DNA of 64,000 nucleotides from Xylanimicrobium pachnodae JCM 13526 = NBRC 107786 (GCA_001592145.1 BCWJ01000018.1:1-64000); one strand, 5' to 3'. Numbered from the stretch's first letter, positions 42,871 through 53,258 are shown. Program-made: numbers and translations. Notes: generated from the letters alone by a model not told the origin.

Positions 42871-44412
42871 ATGTCGAGCACGATCCTCGAGATGCAGGGC
42901 ATCACCAAGAACTTCCCCGGGGTCAAGGTCCTCAAGGACGTCAACCTCGCGGTGCGCAGCGGAGAGATCCATGCGATCTGTGGTGAGAACGGCGCCGGGA
43001 AGTCGACGCTCATGAAGGTGCTGTCGGGGGTCTACCCGCACGGCTCCTACGAGGGGAAGATCCTCCTCGACGACCGCGAGATGCGGTTCTCCTCGATCAA
43101 GGACTCCGAGGCCGAGGGCGTCGTGATCATCCACCAGGAGCTGGCCCTGGTGCCGCACTTGTCGGTCGCCGAGAACATCTTCCTCGGTAACGAGGTCACG
43201 AGCGGTGGCCTCATCGACTGGCACAAGGCCAACGCCCAGGCAGCCACGCTGCTCGAGCGCGTGGGCCTCCACGAGAACCCGGTGACCCTCGTCGGGCACC
43301 TCGGCGTCGGCAAGCAGCAGCTCATCGAGATCGCCAAGGCACTCAGCAAGGACGTGCGGCTGCTCATCCTCGACGAGCCGACGGCCGCGCTCAACGACAC
43401 CGACTCGGAGCACCTGCTCGATCTCCTGCGACAGCTGCGCTCGCAGGGCATCACCTGCATCATCATCAGCCACAAGCTGGGCGAGATCGAGAACATCGCC
43501 GACTCGACCACGATCATCCGCGACGGCATCGTCGTCGAGACCATCGACATGGCCGACCCCGGCTCCACTCAGGACCGCATCATCCGCGGCATGGTGGGCC
43601 GCGACCTGGAACACCGGTTCCCCGAGCGCACCCCCAAGATCGGCGCCGAGGTGTTCCGCGTCGAGAACTGGACCGTGCACCATCCCACTCAGCCGCGCAC
43701 CGTCGTCGAGAATGCGTCCTTCGGCGTCAACGCTGGTGAGATCGTCGGCATCGCCGGCCTGATGGGTGCCGGCCGTACGGAGCTCGCCATGAGCATCTTC
43801 GGCCGCTCGTACGGGCGCGACATCTCCGGCACCGCGTACCTGCGCGGCGCGCCGGTGCCGCTGCGGACGGTCGACGAGGCCATCGCGGCCGGGCTTGCCT
43901 ACGTGTCCGAGGACCGTAAGCGATACGGCCTCAACCTGATCCAGGACATCCGGACGAACGTCACGGCGTCGGGCCTGGGCAGGATCTCCAAGCGGGGCTG
44001 GATCAACGGCAACGAGGAGATTGAGGTCGCCGAGGGCTACCGCCGCTCGATGAACATCAAGACGCCGACCGTCATGCAGATCGTCGGCAACCTCTCGGGT
44101 GGCAACCAGCAGAAGGTCGTGTTGTCCAAGTGGCTGCACACAGCGCCCGAGGTGCTCATCCTCGACGAGCCCACGCGCGGGATCGACGTCGGCGCCAAGT
44201 ACGAGATCTACACGATCATCAACCAGCTCGCGGACGCTGGGAAGGCCGTCGTGGTCATCTCCTCCGAGCTGCCTGAGCTGCTCGGCATCTGCGACCGGAT
44301 CTACACGCTCGCCTACGGCCGGATGACCGGCCAGCTTCCCGCCTCCGATGCCACACAAGAACGGCTGATGGAGCTCATGACCATCGAGAAGACCAAGGAG
44401 GCAGTCCGATGA
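42871..44412 (+). CDS. gguA: CUT2 sugar ABC ATPase with two nucleotide-binding domains (GguA/MmsA-like)
   Basis: Energises monosaccharide import. The 513 residues contain two ABC domains. In the first, Walker A is GENGAGKST and the signature is degenerate ([19 protein letters not shown]) with Walker B LLILDEPT. In the second, the signature [15 protein letters not shown] and Walker [15 protein letters not shown] are complete. EDRKRYGL before the second signature is common to MmsA/XylG-type ATPases. The start ATG is 71 bases after the binding protein, with GAAAGAGAGG upstream. The stop overlaps the permease start (ATGA). Confidence 0.95.
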   Translation: MSSTILEMQGITKNFPGVKVLKDVNLAVRSGEIHAICGENGAGKSTLMKVLSGVYPHGSYEGKILLDDREMRFSSIKDSEAEGVVIIHQELALVPHLSVAENIFLGNEVTSGGLIDWHKANAQAATLLERVGLHENPVTLVGHLGVGKQQLIEIAKALSKDVRLLILDEPTAALNDTDSEHLLDLLRQLRSQGITCIIISHKLGEIENIADSTTIIRDGIVVETIDMADPGSTQDRIIRGMVGRDLEHRFPERTPKIGAEVFRVENWTVHHPTQPRTVVENASFGVNAGEIVGIAGLMGAGRTELAMSIFGRSYGRDISGTAYLRGAPVPLRTVDEAIAAGLAYVSEDRKRYGLNLIQDIRTNVTASGLGRISKRGWINGNEEIEVAEGYRRSMNIKTPTVMQIVGNLSGGNQQKVVLSKWLHTAPEVLILDEPTRGIDVGAKYEIYTIINQLADAGKAVVVISSELPELLGICDRIYTLAYGRMTGQLPASDATQERLMELMTIEKTKEAVR

Positions 44413-45590
44413 GCGCCGTCGCGGATCTCAAGGACCTCTTCACCCGCAACCTGCGCACCTCGGGCATCTACATCGCGTTCGTCGCGATCGTGCTGCTCTT
44501 CACGTGGCTCACCGACGGCATGCTCCTGCAGCCGACGAACCTCACCAACCTGGTGCTGCAGTTCTCCTACGTGCTGATCCTGGCGCTCGGCATGATCATC
44601 GTGATCATCGCGGGCCACATCGACCTGTCCGTCGGATCGGTCGTGGCGCTGACCGGAGCGGTGTCGGCCGTCGTGGTCATCCGCCACGGTGCGCCGTGGT
44701 GGGTCGGTATCCTCGCCGCCCTGGCCGTGGGCCTGCTGGTGGGCGCCTGGCACGGCTTCTGGGTCGCGTACGTGGGCATCCCCGCGTTCATCGTGACGCT
44801 CGCCGGCATGCTCCTGTTCCGAGGGCTCACCTTGCGTGTGCTGAACAACGTGTCGCTCTCGCCGTTCCCGCGTGAGTATCAGCAGGTGGCAGGCGGGTTC
44901 ATCAACGGCCTCCTCGGCGGCAACGGCTACGACGTGTTCACGCTTGTCATCGGCGCGGTCGCCGTGGTCGCCTTCGCCTACTCGCAGTGGCGTTCCCGTG
45001 CCGCTCGTCTGGCCTACAAGCAGCCTGTGGAGTCGATGGGGCTGTTCGTGGCCAAGATCGTGGCCGTCGCGATCGTGGTCATGGCGTTCGCCTGGCAACT
45101 CGCCCACTCGCGCGGCTTGCCGATCGTGCTGATCATCCTGGCCGTGCTCATCCTGACCTACCAGGTGGTCACGACGCGGACCGTCTTCGGCCGCCACGTG
45201 TACGCCATCGGTGGCAACCTTCCCGCGGCGCAACTCTCTGGCGTCAAGGTCAAGAAGGTTAACTTCTGGATCTTCATCAACATGGGCCTGCTCTCGGGTG
45301 TGGCCGGTGCCGTGTTCTCGTCGCGGTCCAACGGCGCCCAGCCCGGGGCCGGGAACATGTTCGAGCTCGACGCGATCGCCGCCTGCTTCATCGGTGGTGC
45401 CTCGACCACGGGTGGTGTCGGCCGCGTGACCGGCGCCATGGTCGGTGGCCTGGTCATGGCCGTCATGTCGAACGGCATGCAACTGATGGGCGTCCCCCAG
45501 TCGACGCAGCAGATCATCAAGGGCCTGGTCCTACTGGTCGCTGTGGCCTTCGACATCTACAACAAGCGTCGGGCCGGTGCCGTGCGCTGA
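44409..45590 (+). CDS. gguB: CUT2 sugar ABC permease (GguB/XylH-like)
   Basis: Membrane channel of the importer, 393 residues with about ten transmembrane segments. Family motifs are [27 protein letters not shown] near the first third, [22 protein letters not shown], and the C-terminal [29 protein letters not shown], which matches BPD_transp_2 proteins. The start overlaps the ATPase stop by four bases. A strong 18-bp-stem terminator follows 23 bases after its stop. DNA is slightly less GC-rich than araBDA. Confidence 0.95.
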   Translation: MSAVADLKDLFTRNLRTSGIYIAFVAIVLLFTWLTDGMLLQPTNLTNLVLQFSYVLILALGMIIVIIAGHIDLSVGSVVALTGAVSAVVVIRHGAPWWVGILAALAVGLLVGAWHGFWVAYVGIPAFIVTLAGMLLFRGLTLRVLNNVSLSPFPREYQQVAGGFINGLLGGNGYDVFTLVIGAVAVVAFAYSQWRSRAARLAYKQPVESMGLFVAKIVAVAIVVMAFAWQLAHSRGLPIVLIILAVLILTYQVVTTRTVFGRHVYAIGGNLPAAQLSGVKVKKVNFWIFINMGLLSGVAGAVFSSRSNGAQPGAGNMFELDAIAACFIGGASTTGGVGRVTGAMVGGLVMAVMSNGMQLMGVPQSTQQIIKGLVLLVAVAFDIYNKRRAGAVR

Positions 45591-45613
45591 CGCGCTCCCG
45601 CATCCGCTCGCGC

Positions 45614-45652
45614 CACGAGGGGCACGGCCACCCGGTGGCCGTGCCCCTCGTG
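45614..45652. terminator. Bidirectional terminator between gguB and the GH51 gene
   Basis: Perfect 18-bp arms (45614-45631 and 45635-45652; left arm CACGAGGGGCACGGCCAC) with loop CCG. It lies midway between two convergent operons and should stop both. Confidence 0.9.
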
Positions 45653-45673
45653 ATTGCTGTGGGCCCGGTCGGG

Positions 45674-47185
45674 TCAGGCCGGGACCAGGCGGATCATCGA
45701 CCAGGACACGGCCGGCAGCTCGGCACTGATGCGACCACCGTTGAGCCGCACCGTGCCGTTCGGTGCGGGCAGCACTGAGGTTGCGTCGTCGGCGGAGGCC
45801 GTCCAGTGCGGGTCGTCATTCGTGTAGGTCAGGGCTTCGGCCACCCGCAGCCCTGTGAACGCGGAGAGGTCGATGTCGAGCGAGGTGACCTGATCCGTGG
45901 ACCGGTTCACGGCGAAGACCACCACGTCACCCGTCTCTGGGTCGTGGGTGGCGATGGCAGACAGGGCCGCGACCTCGCCGTGCTGTGCGGTCTTCAGCGC
46001 CGGTGAGTCAACGGCGACGTTGAGCACGGAGCCCTTGGCGTTGTTCGCGGTCAGGGCAAACGGGTGGAAAATCGTCTGCTTCCACGCCCGGCCACCCGTC
46101 TCCGTCATGATCGGTGCGATCACGTTGACGAGCTGGGCGAGCGATGCCGAGTGAACGCGGTCCGTGTTGCGCAGCAGCGTGATGAGCAGGTCGCCGACGA
46201 CGACGGCGTCCGCCACCGAGTAGACGTCCTCCAGCAGAGGCGGTGCGACGGGCCAGTCGTCCCCGGTAGGCGGCTTGGATGGAGTCGCCTGCTGGTACCA
46301 GACGTTCCACTCGTCGAATGAGATGTTGATGCGCTTCGTGTGCTTGCCGGCCGCTCGCACTGAGTCGGCCACCGCGACGACCGACTTGATGAAGCGGTCC
46401 ATCTTGTCGCCCGAGCCGAGGAACGAGGCCAGATCGCCGTCGTGCTCGTAGTAGTACTCGTGGGCAGAGACGTAGTCGATGTGTTCGTAGGCCTCCGTGA
46501 GCACCGTGTGCTCCCAGGCCCCGAACGTGTCCATGTCCGACGACGAGGAGCCGCACGCGACGAGCTCCAGCTCGGGCTGCATCTGGCGCATGGCACGAGC
46601 GGCCTCGGTGGCGATGCGGGCGTACTCCTGCGCCGTCTTGTGACCCGTCTGCCAGGGGCCGTCCATCTCGTTGCCCAGGCACCACATCTTGATTCGGTAC
46701 GGGTCGGTCGCACCGTTCTTGATGCGCTGGTCGGACCATTCGGTGCCACCCGGAATGTTGCAGTACTCGAGGATGTCGAGTGCCTCGGCAACCCCTCGGG
46801 TGCCCAGGTTGACGGCCATCATCGGTTCGACGCCGACCTTCTCGCACCACTTCATGAACTCGTCGACACCCACCGTGTTGGGGTCGGTCGAGTGCCACGC
46901 GAGGTCGAGTCGGGCGGGCCGGTTCTCCTTGGGGCCGATCCCGTCCTCCCAGCGGTAGCCGGACACGAAGTTGCCGCCTGGGTAGCGCACCGTCGTCGTG
47001 CCCAGTTCCTTCGTGAGCTCGGCGACGTCCTCGCGGAAGCCGTCCTCGTCGGCAGTGGGGTGGGTGGGCTCGTAGATGCCGTTGTAGACGCACCGGCCCA
47101 GGTGCTCGACGAACGAGCCGAAGGTGCGCGGGCGGACCGGGCCGACGACGAACGCGGGGCTGACGGTCAGGGCTGCGTTAAGCAT
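45674..47185 (-). CDS. abfA: GH51 alpha-L-arabinofuranosidase, copy 1
   Basis: Releases terminal alpha-L-arabinofuranose from arabino-oligosaccharides. The 503 residues lack a signal peptide, so it is cytoplasmic. Catalytic residues are visible: acid/base Glu173 in CLGNEMDG and nucleophile Glu292 in ISFDEWNVW. FGSFVEHLGRCVYNGIYEP and RYPGGNFVSGYRWEDGIGP are GH51 hallmarks. The start ATG at 47185 has CCGGAG upstream. It is the last gene of an operon with two CUT1 permeases and a binding protein. It is a close paralog of the GH51 at 60431 with identical numbering of catalytic residues, but this copy uses visibly less GC-rich third codon positions. Confidence 0.96.
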   Translation of the reverse strand: MLNAALTVSPAFVVGPVRPRTFGSFVEHLGRCVYNGIYEPTHPTADEDGFREDVAELTKELGTTTVRYPGGNFVSGYRWEDGIGPKENRPARLDLAWHSTDPNTVGVDEFMKWCEKVGVEPMMAVNLGTRGVAEALDILEYCNIPGGTEWSDQRIKNGATDPYRIKMWCLGNEMDGPWQTGHKTAQEYARIATEAARAMRQMQPELELVACGSSSSDMDTFGAWEHTVLTEAYEHIDYVSAHEYYYEHDGDLASFLGSGDKMDRFIKSVVAVADSVRAAGKHTKRINISFDEWNVWYQQATPSKPPTGDDWPVAPPLLEDVYSVADAVVVGDLLITLLRNTDRVHSASLAQLVNVIAPIMTETGGRAWKQTIFHPFALTANNAKGSVLNVAVDSPALKTAQHGEVAALSAIATHDPETGDVVVFAVNRSTDQVTSLDIDLSAFTGLRVAEALTYTNDDPHWTASADDATSVLPAPNGTVRLNGGRISAELPAVSWSMIRLVPA

Positions 47186-47220
47186 GGTGGTGCTCCGGTG
47201 TGGTGTGGGTGCGGCCGTGG

Positions 47221-48585
47221 TCACTGGGGCGACCGGATCTGGTTCTGGATGTCGTTCTGCGCCTGGTCGAGTGCCTCCGTCACATCCATGTCGGACTCCA
47301 GGATGTTGTTGAGCGTCTCGGTGGTGAGCAGGTTGCCGACCACGGGCCACGCGTCGGTCTTCTGTGACTGCATCAGGCCAACGTTTCCGGCGCCGATCTC
47401 GTTGAGTGCGTCGAACATGTTGTTGACGAAGAACTGGTTGAACTGGTTCTCCGGGTCGTGGGTCACAGCCTCGGTGGTCCACATGCTCGTGTTGACCGGG
47501 TCGAACCCGAGGGCTTGCCACACCCGCTCGTTGCCGGACTCGGAGAGCTTGGCGAAGGCGAGGAACTCGGCGGCGAGGTCGGCGTTCTCGGAGGCTGATG
47601 GAACGGCCGTGCCGGTACCTCCTCCACCGACGGTGACGACGTTCCCGTCGGCGAACGATGGCGGTGCGGCGATGGCCCACTGGCCGTCCATGTCGCCCAT
47701 GTACGCGAGGAAGCGGCTGGTGAACCAGGACGGCATGATGAACGCTGCGAAGTCACCGTTGTTGATCGATCCGAAGGCCTCCTCGGTGTCGGGCTGGCCA
47801 CCGGGGATCGGGCCTGCGACATTGTCGCGCTTGAGCCCCTGGAGGAACTCGAGTGCGGAGACCACCTCGGGGCTGTTGAGCGTCACGTTGCCGGCGGCGT
47901 CAGTGAACTCGCCGCCCTTCTGCGCGGTGACGAGCATGGTCTGCCAGAAGGCTGAGGTGTCGGCGGTGGTGAGGAAGCGACCGGTCTCCTCGTGGTATCG
48001 GACCCCGGCCTCGCGGAAGTCGTCCCAGGTCTGGAGCGTGGAGTAGTCGATTCCGGCCTCCTCGAGGAGGGGCACGTTGTAGAAGGCGAGCATCGCGCCC
48101 ACGTGCGTCGGCAGTCCGAAGAGCTGACCGTCGCGGCTGTACAGGTCCATGCGGGCTTCGACGACGTCGTCGCGGAACGGGGCTGCGACGTCGGTCAGAT
48201 CACGCAGCGGCACGTCACCCCGCACGAAGTTGGAGAACTGCCCGACCTCGATGTCGATGATGTCGGGGACCTCCTGTCCCGTCTGGAGGGCCATGAGTGC
48301 GCGCTGGTGCATGGCATCGAAGGGGAGTACGCGGGTCTGGATCTTGACTTGCCGGTCGGGGTTGGCGGCGTTCCACTCTGCGGCCATCTCCTCGTAGAAC
48401 GTGCCGTGGAGCGCAACGAACGTCATGAGGTCCAGATGCGTGGCGTCCTCGCCCGCACCCTGGTCGACGCCGGACTGGAGGACCTCGCCCTCGGCGTCGT
48501 CCCCGCCGCCCGAGCCGCAGCCGGCGAGGATGCCGCCTGCCAGGGTTGCCACGGCGAGCGCGGCAAATGCCTTCTTGATTCGCAT
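47221..48585 (-). CDS. CUT1 sugar-binding lipoprotein (AraN-like)
   Basis: Binds an oligosaccharide for import. The 454 residues start with a lipoprotein signal (lipobox LAGC, Cys23), then a type II binding fold with the family region NAANPDRQVKIQTRVLPFDAMHQRALMALQTGQEVPDIIDIEVGQFSNFV. The ATG at 48585 is chosen because AAGGAG lies ten bases upstream; a TTG three codons earlier is less likely. It is the third gene after the two permeases, with 48 bases between, and is followed by GH51, so arabino-oligosaccharides are the likely cargo. No ATPase gene is present in the operon. Confidence 0.9.
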   Translation of the reverse strand: MRIKKAFAALAVATLAGGILAGCGSGGGDDAEGEVLQSGVDQGAGEDATHLDLMTFVALHGTFYEEMAAEWNAANPDRQVKIQTRVLPFDAMHQRALMALQTGQEVPDIIDIEVGQFSNFVRGDVPLRDLTDVAAPFRDDVVEARMDLYSRDGQLFGLPTHVGAMLAFYNVPLLEEAGIDYSTLQTWDDFREAGVRYHEETGRFLTTADTSAFWQTMLVTAQKGGEFTDAAGNVTLNSPEVVSALEFLQGLKRDNVAGPIPGGQPDTEEAFGSINNGDFAAFIMPSWFTSRFLAYMGDMDGQWAIAAPPSFADGNVVTVGGGGTGTAVPSASENADLAAEFLAFAKLSESGNERVWQALGFDPVNTSMWTTEAVTHDPENQFNQFFVNNMFDALNEIGAGNVGLMQSQKTDAWPVVGNLLTTETLNNILESDMDVTEALDQAQNDIQNQIRSPQ

Positions 48586-48633
48586 GGGAGCCAATCTCCT
48601 TCGATTGTGGTGTGTTGCGGTCGTTGGTTTGCG

Positions 48634-49536
48634 TCAGCCCTTGACGGCGCCGGCGGTCATTCCGGAGATGAAGAACCGCTGGAACATCAGGAACAGCACG
48701 AGGATCGGAATCAGGGAGAAGAACGCCCCGACGATCAGGAGGTCGTAGTTGTTGCCGTAAGGGGTGAGCAGTGTGTTGAGGCCGACGGGCAGCGTGTACA
48801 TCTCCGGCGACCGCAGGACGAGCAGCGGCCACAGGAAGTTGTTCCATGCACCCATGCCGACGAGGATCGCCATTGCGGCCATCGCGGGGGTCATGAGAGG
48901 CAGCACCAGCCGGAAGAAGATGCCGAACTCGCTGACGCCGTCGACCCGGCCGGCCTCGAGCAGCTCGTTGGGGATCCCGGTGAGGTACTGCCGGAAGAAG
49001 AAGATTGTCATGGGAGCCGCGAGGAACGGCAGGAAGATGGCCACGAACGTGTTCGACAGGCCCATGGAGTGGATCTGGCTGAACAGCGGCAGCATCATCA
49101 TCTCGAAGGGCACCGTCATGAGCAGTACCACGGTGATGAACAGGGCGATCTTGCCCCTGAACTCGTACTTTGCGAACCCGTAGGCGACAAAGGCGCTCAC
49201 GAACAGGGTGAGCACTGTCTGCACGGCGGTCAGGCCCACGGAGTTGGCGAACCAGCGGAAGAAGTTTCCGGAGTCCGTAAAGAGCATGACGTAGTTCTGC
49301 AGGCCCGCCTCGTCCCAGTTGATGCCGAGGTTCAGTCCGTGTCGGATCAGGTTGGTGCCGTCTTGGAAGGTCCCCACGAAGATCGCCCAGAACGGGATGA
49401 GGGCGATGGCGGCGACGGCGATCAGGGCGCAGTTGACGAGCGCCGAGCGTCCTCGGGAGCTGCGGTTGGGGTCGTCGTCGCGGAGCTGCTGGGTCGGCTG
49501 GTCCGTGATGGTCGGAGACATGAGGGACGCGCTCAT
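48634..49536 (-). CDS. CUT1 sugar permease (AraQ/MalG-like)
   Basis: Inner-membrane permease of 300 residues with six transmembrane segments. The EAA loop, which docks to the ATPase, is LLEAGRVDGVSEFGIFFRLVLPLMTPA. The C-terminal end (LFLMFQRFFISGMTAGAVKG) is characteristic of MalG-type proteins. The ATG start follows AAGGAGG and sits at TGAGATG, one base after the upstream permease stop. It pairs with the MalF-like protein encoded next to it. Confidence 0.93.
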   Translation of the reverse strand: MSASLMSPTITDQPTQQLRDDDPNRSSRGRSALVNCALIAVAAIALIPFWAIFVGTFQDGTNLIRHGLNLGINWDEAGLQNYVMLFTDSGNFFRWFANSVGLTAVQTVLTLFVSAFVAYGFAKYEFRGKIALFITVVLLMTVPFEMMMLPLFSQIHSMGLSNTFVAIFLPFLAAPMTIFFFRQYLTGIPNELLEAGRVDGVSEFGIFFRLVLPLMTPAMAAMAILVGMGAWNNFLWPLLVLRSPEMYTLPVGLNTLLTPYGNNYDLLIVGAFFSLIPILVLFLMFQRFFISGMTAGAVKG

Positions 49537-49537
49537 C

Positions 49538-50512
49538 TCAGCGGGCCTCCTTCTTGAAGAACCCCGTGAGGGTGAGCTGGGTCAGGTTGATGAGGAGCAC
49601 CAGCGCCAGCAGGACGACGCCCACAGCAGAGGCGAACCCGAGGTCGTTGCGCTCGACGCCGAAGCGGTACAGGTAGCCGATGATGGTCAGGCCGATGTTC
49701 TGCGGCGAGTTGTTGCCGCCCCAGAGCATGAACGACTCGAGGAACATTGCCAGCCCGCCGAACACTGAAATTGTCGTGACGAAGATGATCGTGGGCTTGA
49801 GCGCCGGGAGCGTGACGTGCCGGAACGTCTGCCAACGGGTGGCACCGTCGATCGCGGCGGCCTCGTAGTGCTCCTGCGGGATCTGCTGGAGACCGGCGAG
49901 GAAGTACATCATGTTCACACCTGTCCAGCGCCACAGGGCGAGGACCAGGAGAGCGATGAGGCCGGTGATGTCTCCACGCATCCAGCGGATCGGCTCCATC
50001 CCGAACAGGCCGATGACCTGGTTCATGAGGGCGGACTCACCCTCGGAGAACATGAGGCGGAAGATGATGCCGGCGACCACCACCGAGGTCAGTGCGGGCA
50101 CGAACATCGCCGACTTGAAGAAGCCCTTGATCCGTGGGGAGCCGACCTTCGAGTTGACCAGGACGGCCAAGCCCATCGGGATCGGGATAAGCAGGAGCAG
50201 TGTGAGCAGCATGTAGCGCAGGGAGTTCCCCACGGCGAGCCAGAAGAGGCGGTCGTTGAACATCCGCACGTAGTTGTCGAAGCCGACGAACTCGGTGGTG
50301 CCGGGGATGATCCACTGCGTGCTCATCACCGCGGAGCGGCCGATCGGGTACGCCCAGAAGAGGGCGAACGTGACGATGAACGGCAGCACGAACAGGTACG
50401 GTGCCGCCTTCTGCGAGAAGAACAGCGAGGAGAGCGGCCGCCGCGGCCTCGGCGCTGCAGGTCGGACGCGCGCCTCGGTGCGGTGCGTCCTGTGCTCTGT
50501 TGTGGTCGACAT
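49538..50512 (-). CDS. CUT1 sugar permease (AraP/MalF-like)
   Basis: Permease of 324 residues with six transmembrane segments after a basic N-terminus. The EAA loop is EHYEAAAIDGATRWQTFRHVTLPALKP. The ATG at 50512 follows GGAGGTTCA. It is the first gene of a four-gene operon (permease, permease, binding protein, GH51) and its promoter region carries the palindrome CTACAACGTTGTAG at 50556. This implies regulation by the LacI protein at 53475. Confidence 0.93.
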   Translation of the reverse strand: MSTTTEHRTHRTEARVRPAAPRPRRPLSSLFFSQKAAPYLFVLPFIVTFALFWAYPIGRSAVMSTQWIIPGTTEFVGFDNYVRMFNDRLFWLAVGNSLRYMLLTLLLLIPIPMGLAVLVNSKVGSPRIKGFFKSAMFVPALTSVVVAGIIFRLMFSEGESALMNQVIGLFGMEPIRWMRGDITGLIALLVLALWRWTGVNMMYFLAGLQQIPQEHYEAAAIDGATRWQTFRHVTLPALKPTIIFVTTISVFGGLAMFLESFMLWGGNNSPQNIGLTIIGYLYRFGVERNDLGFASAVGVVLLALVLLINLTQLTLTGFFKKEAR

Positions 50513-50555
50513 TGAACCTCCAGCCCGAGTCAGCAGACGTGGTCTGGTGCCGGGT

Positions 50556-50569
50556 CTACAACGTTGTAG
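50556..50569. promoter_or_regulatory. LacI operator (type 2) upstream of the first CUT1 operon
   Basis: CTACAACGTTGTAG is a perfect 14-bp palindrome, 43 bases before the AraP-like start. Related sites are at 53387, 60144, 60157 and 60322. Confidence 0.88.
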
Positions 50570-50695
50570 TTGATGATGTGAACGAGTTTGGCAAGCCGGT
50601 AGAGGCTCTCGCGGGCGTTGTCTGGATCTGATGTCTCGAGTGGCACCTCGAGGAGCGGCGTGAAGAGCGCGAAGCCGTGCGGTGCCTCTGTGCTG

Positions 50696-51007
50696 TCAGG
50701 AAGCAGTGCCCTCGATCGCGCCCGCGACGAGCAAGAAGACGAACGCGACCACGGTGATGCCCCCGACGACGAAACCTGCCGTCGCGAAGCCGCGGCCGTC
50801 CGCACCTGTCAGGCCGATGCGGCGCACGCCCAGCACGCCCAGCACGATGCCGGCCAGGGCGAGTATGGGTGTCAGCGTGACCGCGAACCGCATGGGTACG
50901 ACCAGGAAGGCGAGTAGCCCGGCGACTGCGGAGGCGGCCGAGCCGGCGGCTACGCGGTCTGCGGTGCGGAGCAGGGTGCCCCGCCTGGTGGTGCCAGGGT
51001 GAGTCAT
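50696..51007 (-). CDS. Small membrane protein (DUF4190-like)
   Basis: Membrane protein of 103 residues with a GGAGG ribosome binding site. It has three or four hydrophobic segments. The pattern LTPILALAGIVLGVLGVRRIGLTGADGRGFATAGFVVGGITVVAFVFL resembles DUF4190-type proteins, in which two helices flank a short polar loop with GRGFA. Function unknown. It lies upstream of the CUT1 operon on the same strand but separated by the operator and about 180 bases, so it is probably a separate transcript. Confidence 0.75.
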   Translation of the reverse strand: MTHPGTTRRGTLLRTADRVAAGSAASAVAGLLAFLVVPMRFAVTLTPILALAGIVLGVLGVRRIGLTGADGRGFATAGFVVGGITVVAFVFLLVAGAIEGTAS

Positions 51008-51272
51008 GAGTCCTCCGTCGCGTCGATGCGTGACCGTCGAACCTACGGGCCGGCGGCGGGCCCGAGAGCACTCTGGCCGATCAGGAGTCGCCAGGTGGCT
51101 GGAGTCGACATGCGCCGCGCAGGGGACGGTGAGGAGCCATCTGGTTGAGCGCGTTCCGAGGCGTCCCTAACCTCCGGGAGAGAGGCCGCGGGTCGACGTC
51201 GACGTCGGCCTCGGTGAGGCGATCCGTGTGCCGCCCAAGACCGCCGACGATGACGACGAGAGACGAGCGACC

Positions 51273-53210
51273 ATGACGACGACATCAGCAGGCCGTGGCC
51301 TGCGCCCGGCCGCCGGCGCTGCCGCCGGGCTGCCCATCGCCCCCTCCGCCGGCAGGTGGCGGCCCCTCGGGCTGGCCGACGTGACCATCGACGGTGGGTT
51401 CTGGGGCGAGCGCCAGGCACTCAACCACGACGCGATCATCCCGCACGTGGACCACTGGCTGGAGAAGCTGCGGTGGACCGGCAACTTCGACCGCGCGGCA
51501 GATGGAACGGTCGCCACCGACCGCGCCGGGCGCGAGTTCTCCGACTCTGAGACCTACAAGCTGCTCGAAGGCATGGCCTGGGAGATCGGGCGCAGCGGTG
51601 ACGAGGTGCTCGAGGCGCGGTTCCACGAGATCGCCGCCCGGGTGGCCGCCGCCCAGGAGGTGGACGGCTACCTCAACACGAAGTTCGGCCGCCCGGGCCA
51701 GCACCCCCGGTACACGGACTTCGAGTGGGGGCACGAGCTCTACTGCTTCGGCCACCTCATCCAGGCCGCCGTGGCCCGGGCCCGCACCGTGGGTCTGGAC
51801 GACGTGCTGGTGGGGGTGGCGCTTCGGGCTGCCGACCACGTCTGCCGCGAGTTCGGCCCGGACGGTCGCCAGAACATCCCTGGCCACCCGGAGATCGAGG
51901 TCGCGCTCGCCGAGCTGTACCGGGTCACGGGCGAGCGCCGCTACCTGGACCAGGCGCGGCTGTTCGTCGAGCGGCGCGGGCACGGCACCCTGGCCGCGAT
52001 CGACTTCGGCCAGCAGTACTTCCAGGACGACGTCCCGGTGCGCGAGGCCGATGTGCTCGACGGTCACGCCGTGCGCGCGCTGTACCTCGCCGCGGGTGCC
52101 GTTGACGTCGCGACGGAGGACGGTGACGCGGAGCTGCTCGCGGCCGTCGAGCGGCAGACCCGCCGCACCCTCGCCCGGCGTACCTACCTCACTGGCGGAA
52201 TGGGGGCCCATTTCGAGGGCGAGTCCTTCGGGGCGGACTTCGAGCTCCAGCCAGAACGTTCGTACTCCGAGACGTGCGCCGGGATCGCCTCGATCATGCT
52301 CAACCACCGCCTGCTGCTCGCCACGGGTGACGCGGTGTACGCCGACGCCGTCGAGCGCACCCTGTTCAACATCGTGGCCACCTCGCCGGCGGACGACGGC
52401 CGCGGCTTCTACTACACCAACACCCTCTACCAACGGTTCGAGGGCCAGATGCCCGACCTGGACGCCCCGTCGGTCCGGTCGTTCTCGGCCGCCCGCCCGC
52501 CGTTCTTCGCGGTCTCCTGCTGCCCGACGAACCTCACGCGCACCTTCGCGTCGCTCGGCGCATACGTCGCCACGCACGACGACGACGGCGTCCAGCTCCA
52601 CCAGTACGCGCCGTCCACGGTACGCGCGGCCGTGGCCGGTGGCGAGGTGCACCTGCGCGTGACCACCGAGTACCCGACCGACGGGTACATCGTGGTCGAC
52701 GTGCTCGCAGCGCCGCCGGGGGACTGGGCGCTGACGCTGCGCGTGCCGTCCTGGGCAGTAGGAGCCGTCGTGCACGCCGGAGGAGCGGCGGCACCAGCTG
52801 AGCCGGGCTACATCACGGTGCCAGGGCCGCGGTCCGGTGGGCGCGTCGAACTGGTGCTGCCGATGGCACCGCGTTGGACGTACGCCGACCCGCGAGTGGA
52901 CGCCGTGCGCGGGCAGGTAGCCGTGGAGCGCGGGCCCTTGGTCCTGGCGCTGGAGTCGATCGACTTGGGTGCCGACGTCTCTCTGGCGCGTGTCCGCACC
53001 CAGGAGCCACCCGTTGCCGACGGCGACCGGACCCTGGTTCCCGTGCGGACCGTGACGCTGGATGACGCCGACTGGCCGTACGCCGCGGCGCGGCCTGCGG
53101 GCGTGGACCCGGAGGCCGGTGAGCGTCTGGTGCCGTTGATCGCGTACCACCAGTGGGCGTCGCGCGGCCCGTCGACCATGCGGGTGTGGATGCCCGAGGT
53201 GTGCTCCTGA
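51273..53210 (+). CDS. GH127 beta-L-arabinofuranosidase
   Basis: Likely hydrolyses beta-1,2-linked L-arabinofuranose as found on plant hydroxyproline-rich glycoproteins. The 645 residues match the HypBA1 type. All functional residues known for that family are visible: Glu317 (GESFG, acid/base), Glu333 and Cys335 (SYSETCAG, zinc ligands), and Cys416-Cys417 (SCCPTN, nucleophile and zinc). There is no signal peptide, so it acts in the cytoplasm. The ATG at 51273 is preferred over GTG 51228, which has no family similarity. It precedes the LacI gene by 264 bases on the same strand. No CTACAAC-type palindrome was found in its own upstream gap. Confidence 0.93.
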   Translation: MTTTSAGRGLRPAAGAAAGLPIAPSAGRWRPLGLADVTIDGGFWGERQALNHDAIIPHVDHWLEKLRWTGNFDRAADGTVATDRAGREFSDSETYKLLEGMAWEIGRSGDEVLEARFHEIAARVAAAQEVDGYLNTKFGRPGQHPRYTDFEWGHELYCFGHLIQAAVARARTVGLDDVLVGVALRAADHVCREFGPDGRQNIPGHPEIEVALAELYRVTGERRYLDQARLFVERRGHGTLAAIDFGQQYFQDDVPVREADVLDGHAVRALYLAAGAVDVATEDGDAELLAAVERQTRRTLARRTYLTGGMGAHFEGESFGADFELQPERSYSETCAGIASIMLNHRLLLATGDAVYADAVERTLFNIVATSPADDGRGFYYTNTLYQRFEGQMPDLDAPSVRSFSAARPPFFAVSCCPTNLTRTFASLGAYVATHDDDGVQLHQYAPSTVRAAVAGGEVHLRVTTEYPTDGYIVVDVLAAPPGDWALTLRVPSWAVGAVVHAGGAAAPAEPGYITVPGPRSGGRVELVLPMAPRWTYADPRVDAVRGQVAVERGPLVLALESIDLGADVSLARVRTQEPPVADGDRTLVPVRTVTLDDADWPYAAARPAGVDPEAGERLVPLIAYHQWASRGPSTMRVWMPEVCS

Positions 53211-53258
53211 CGCGACCGCCTGGCGGCGTGTCCCCGAGGGCGCTTGTCGTCCTGGCGG

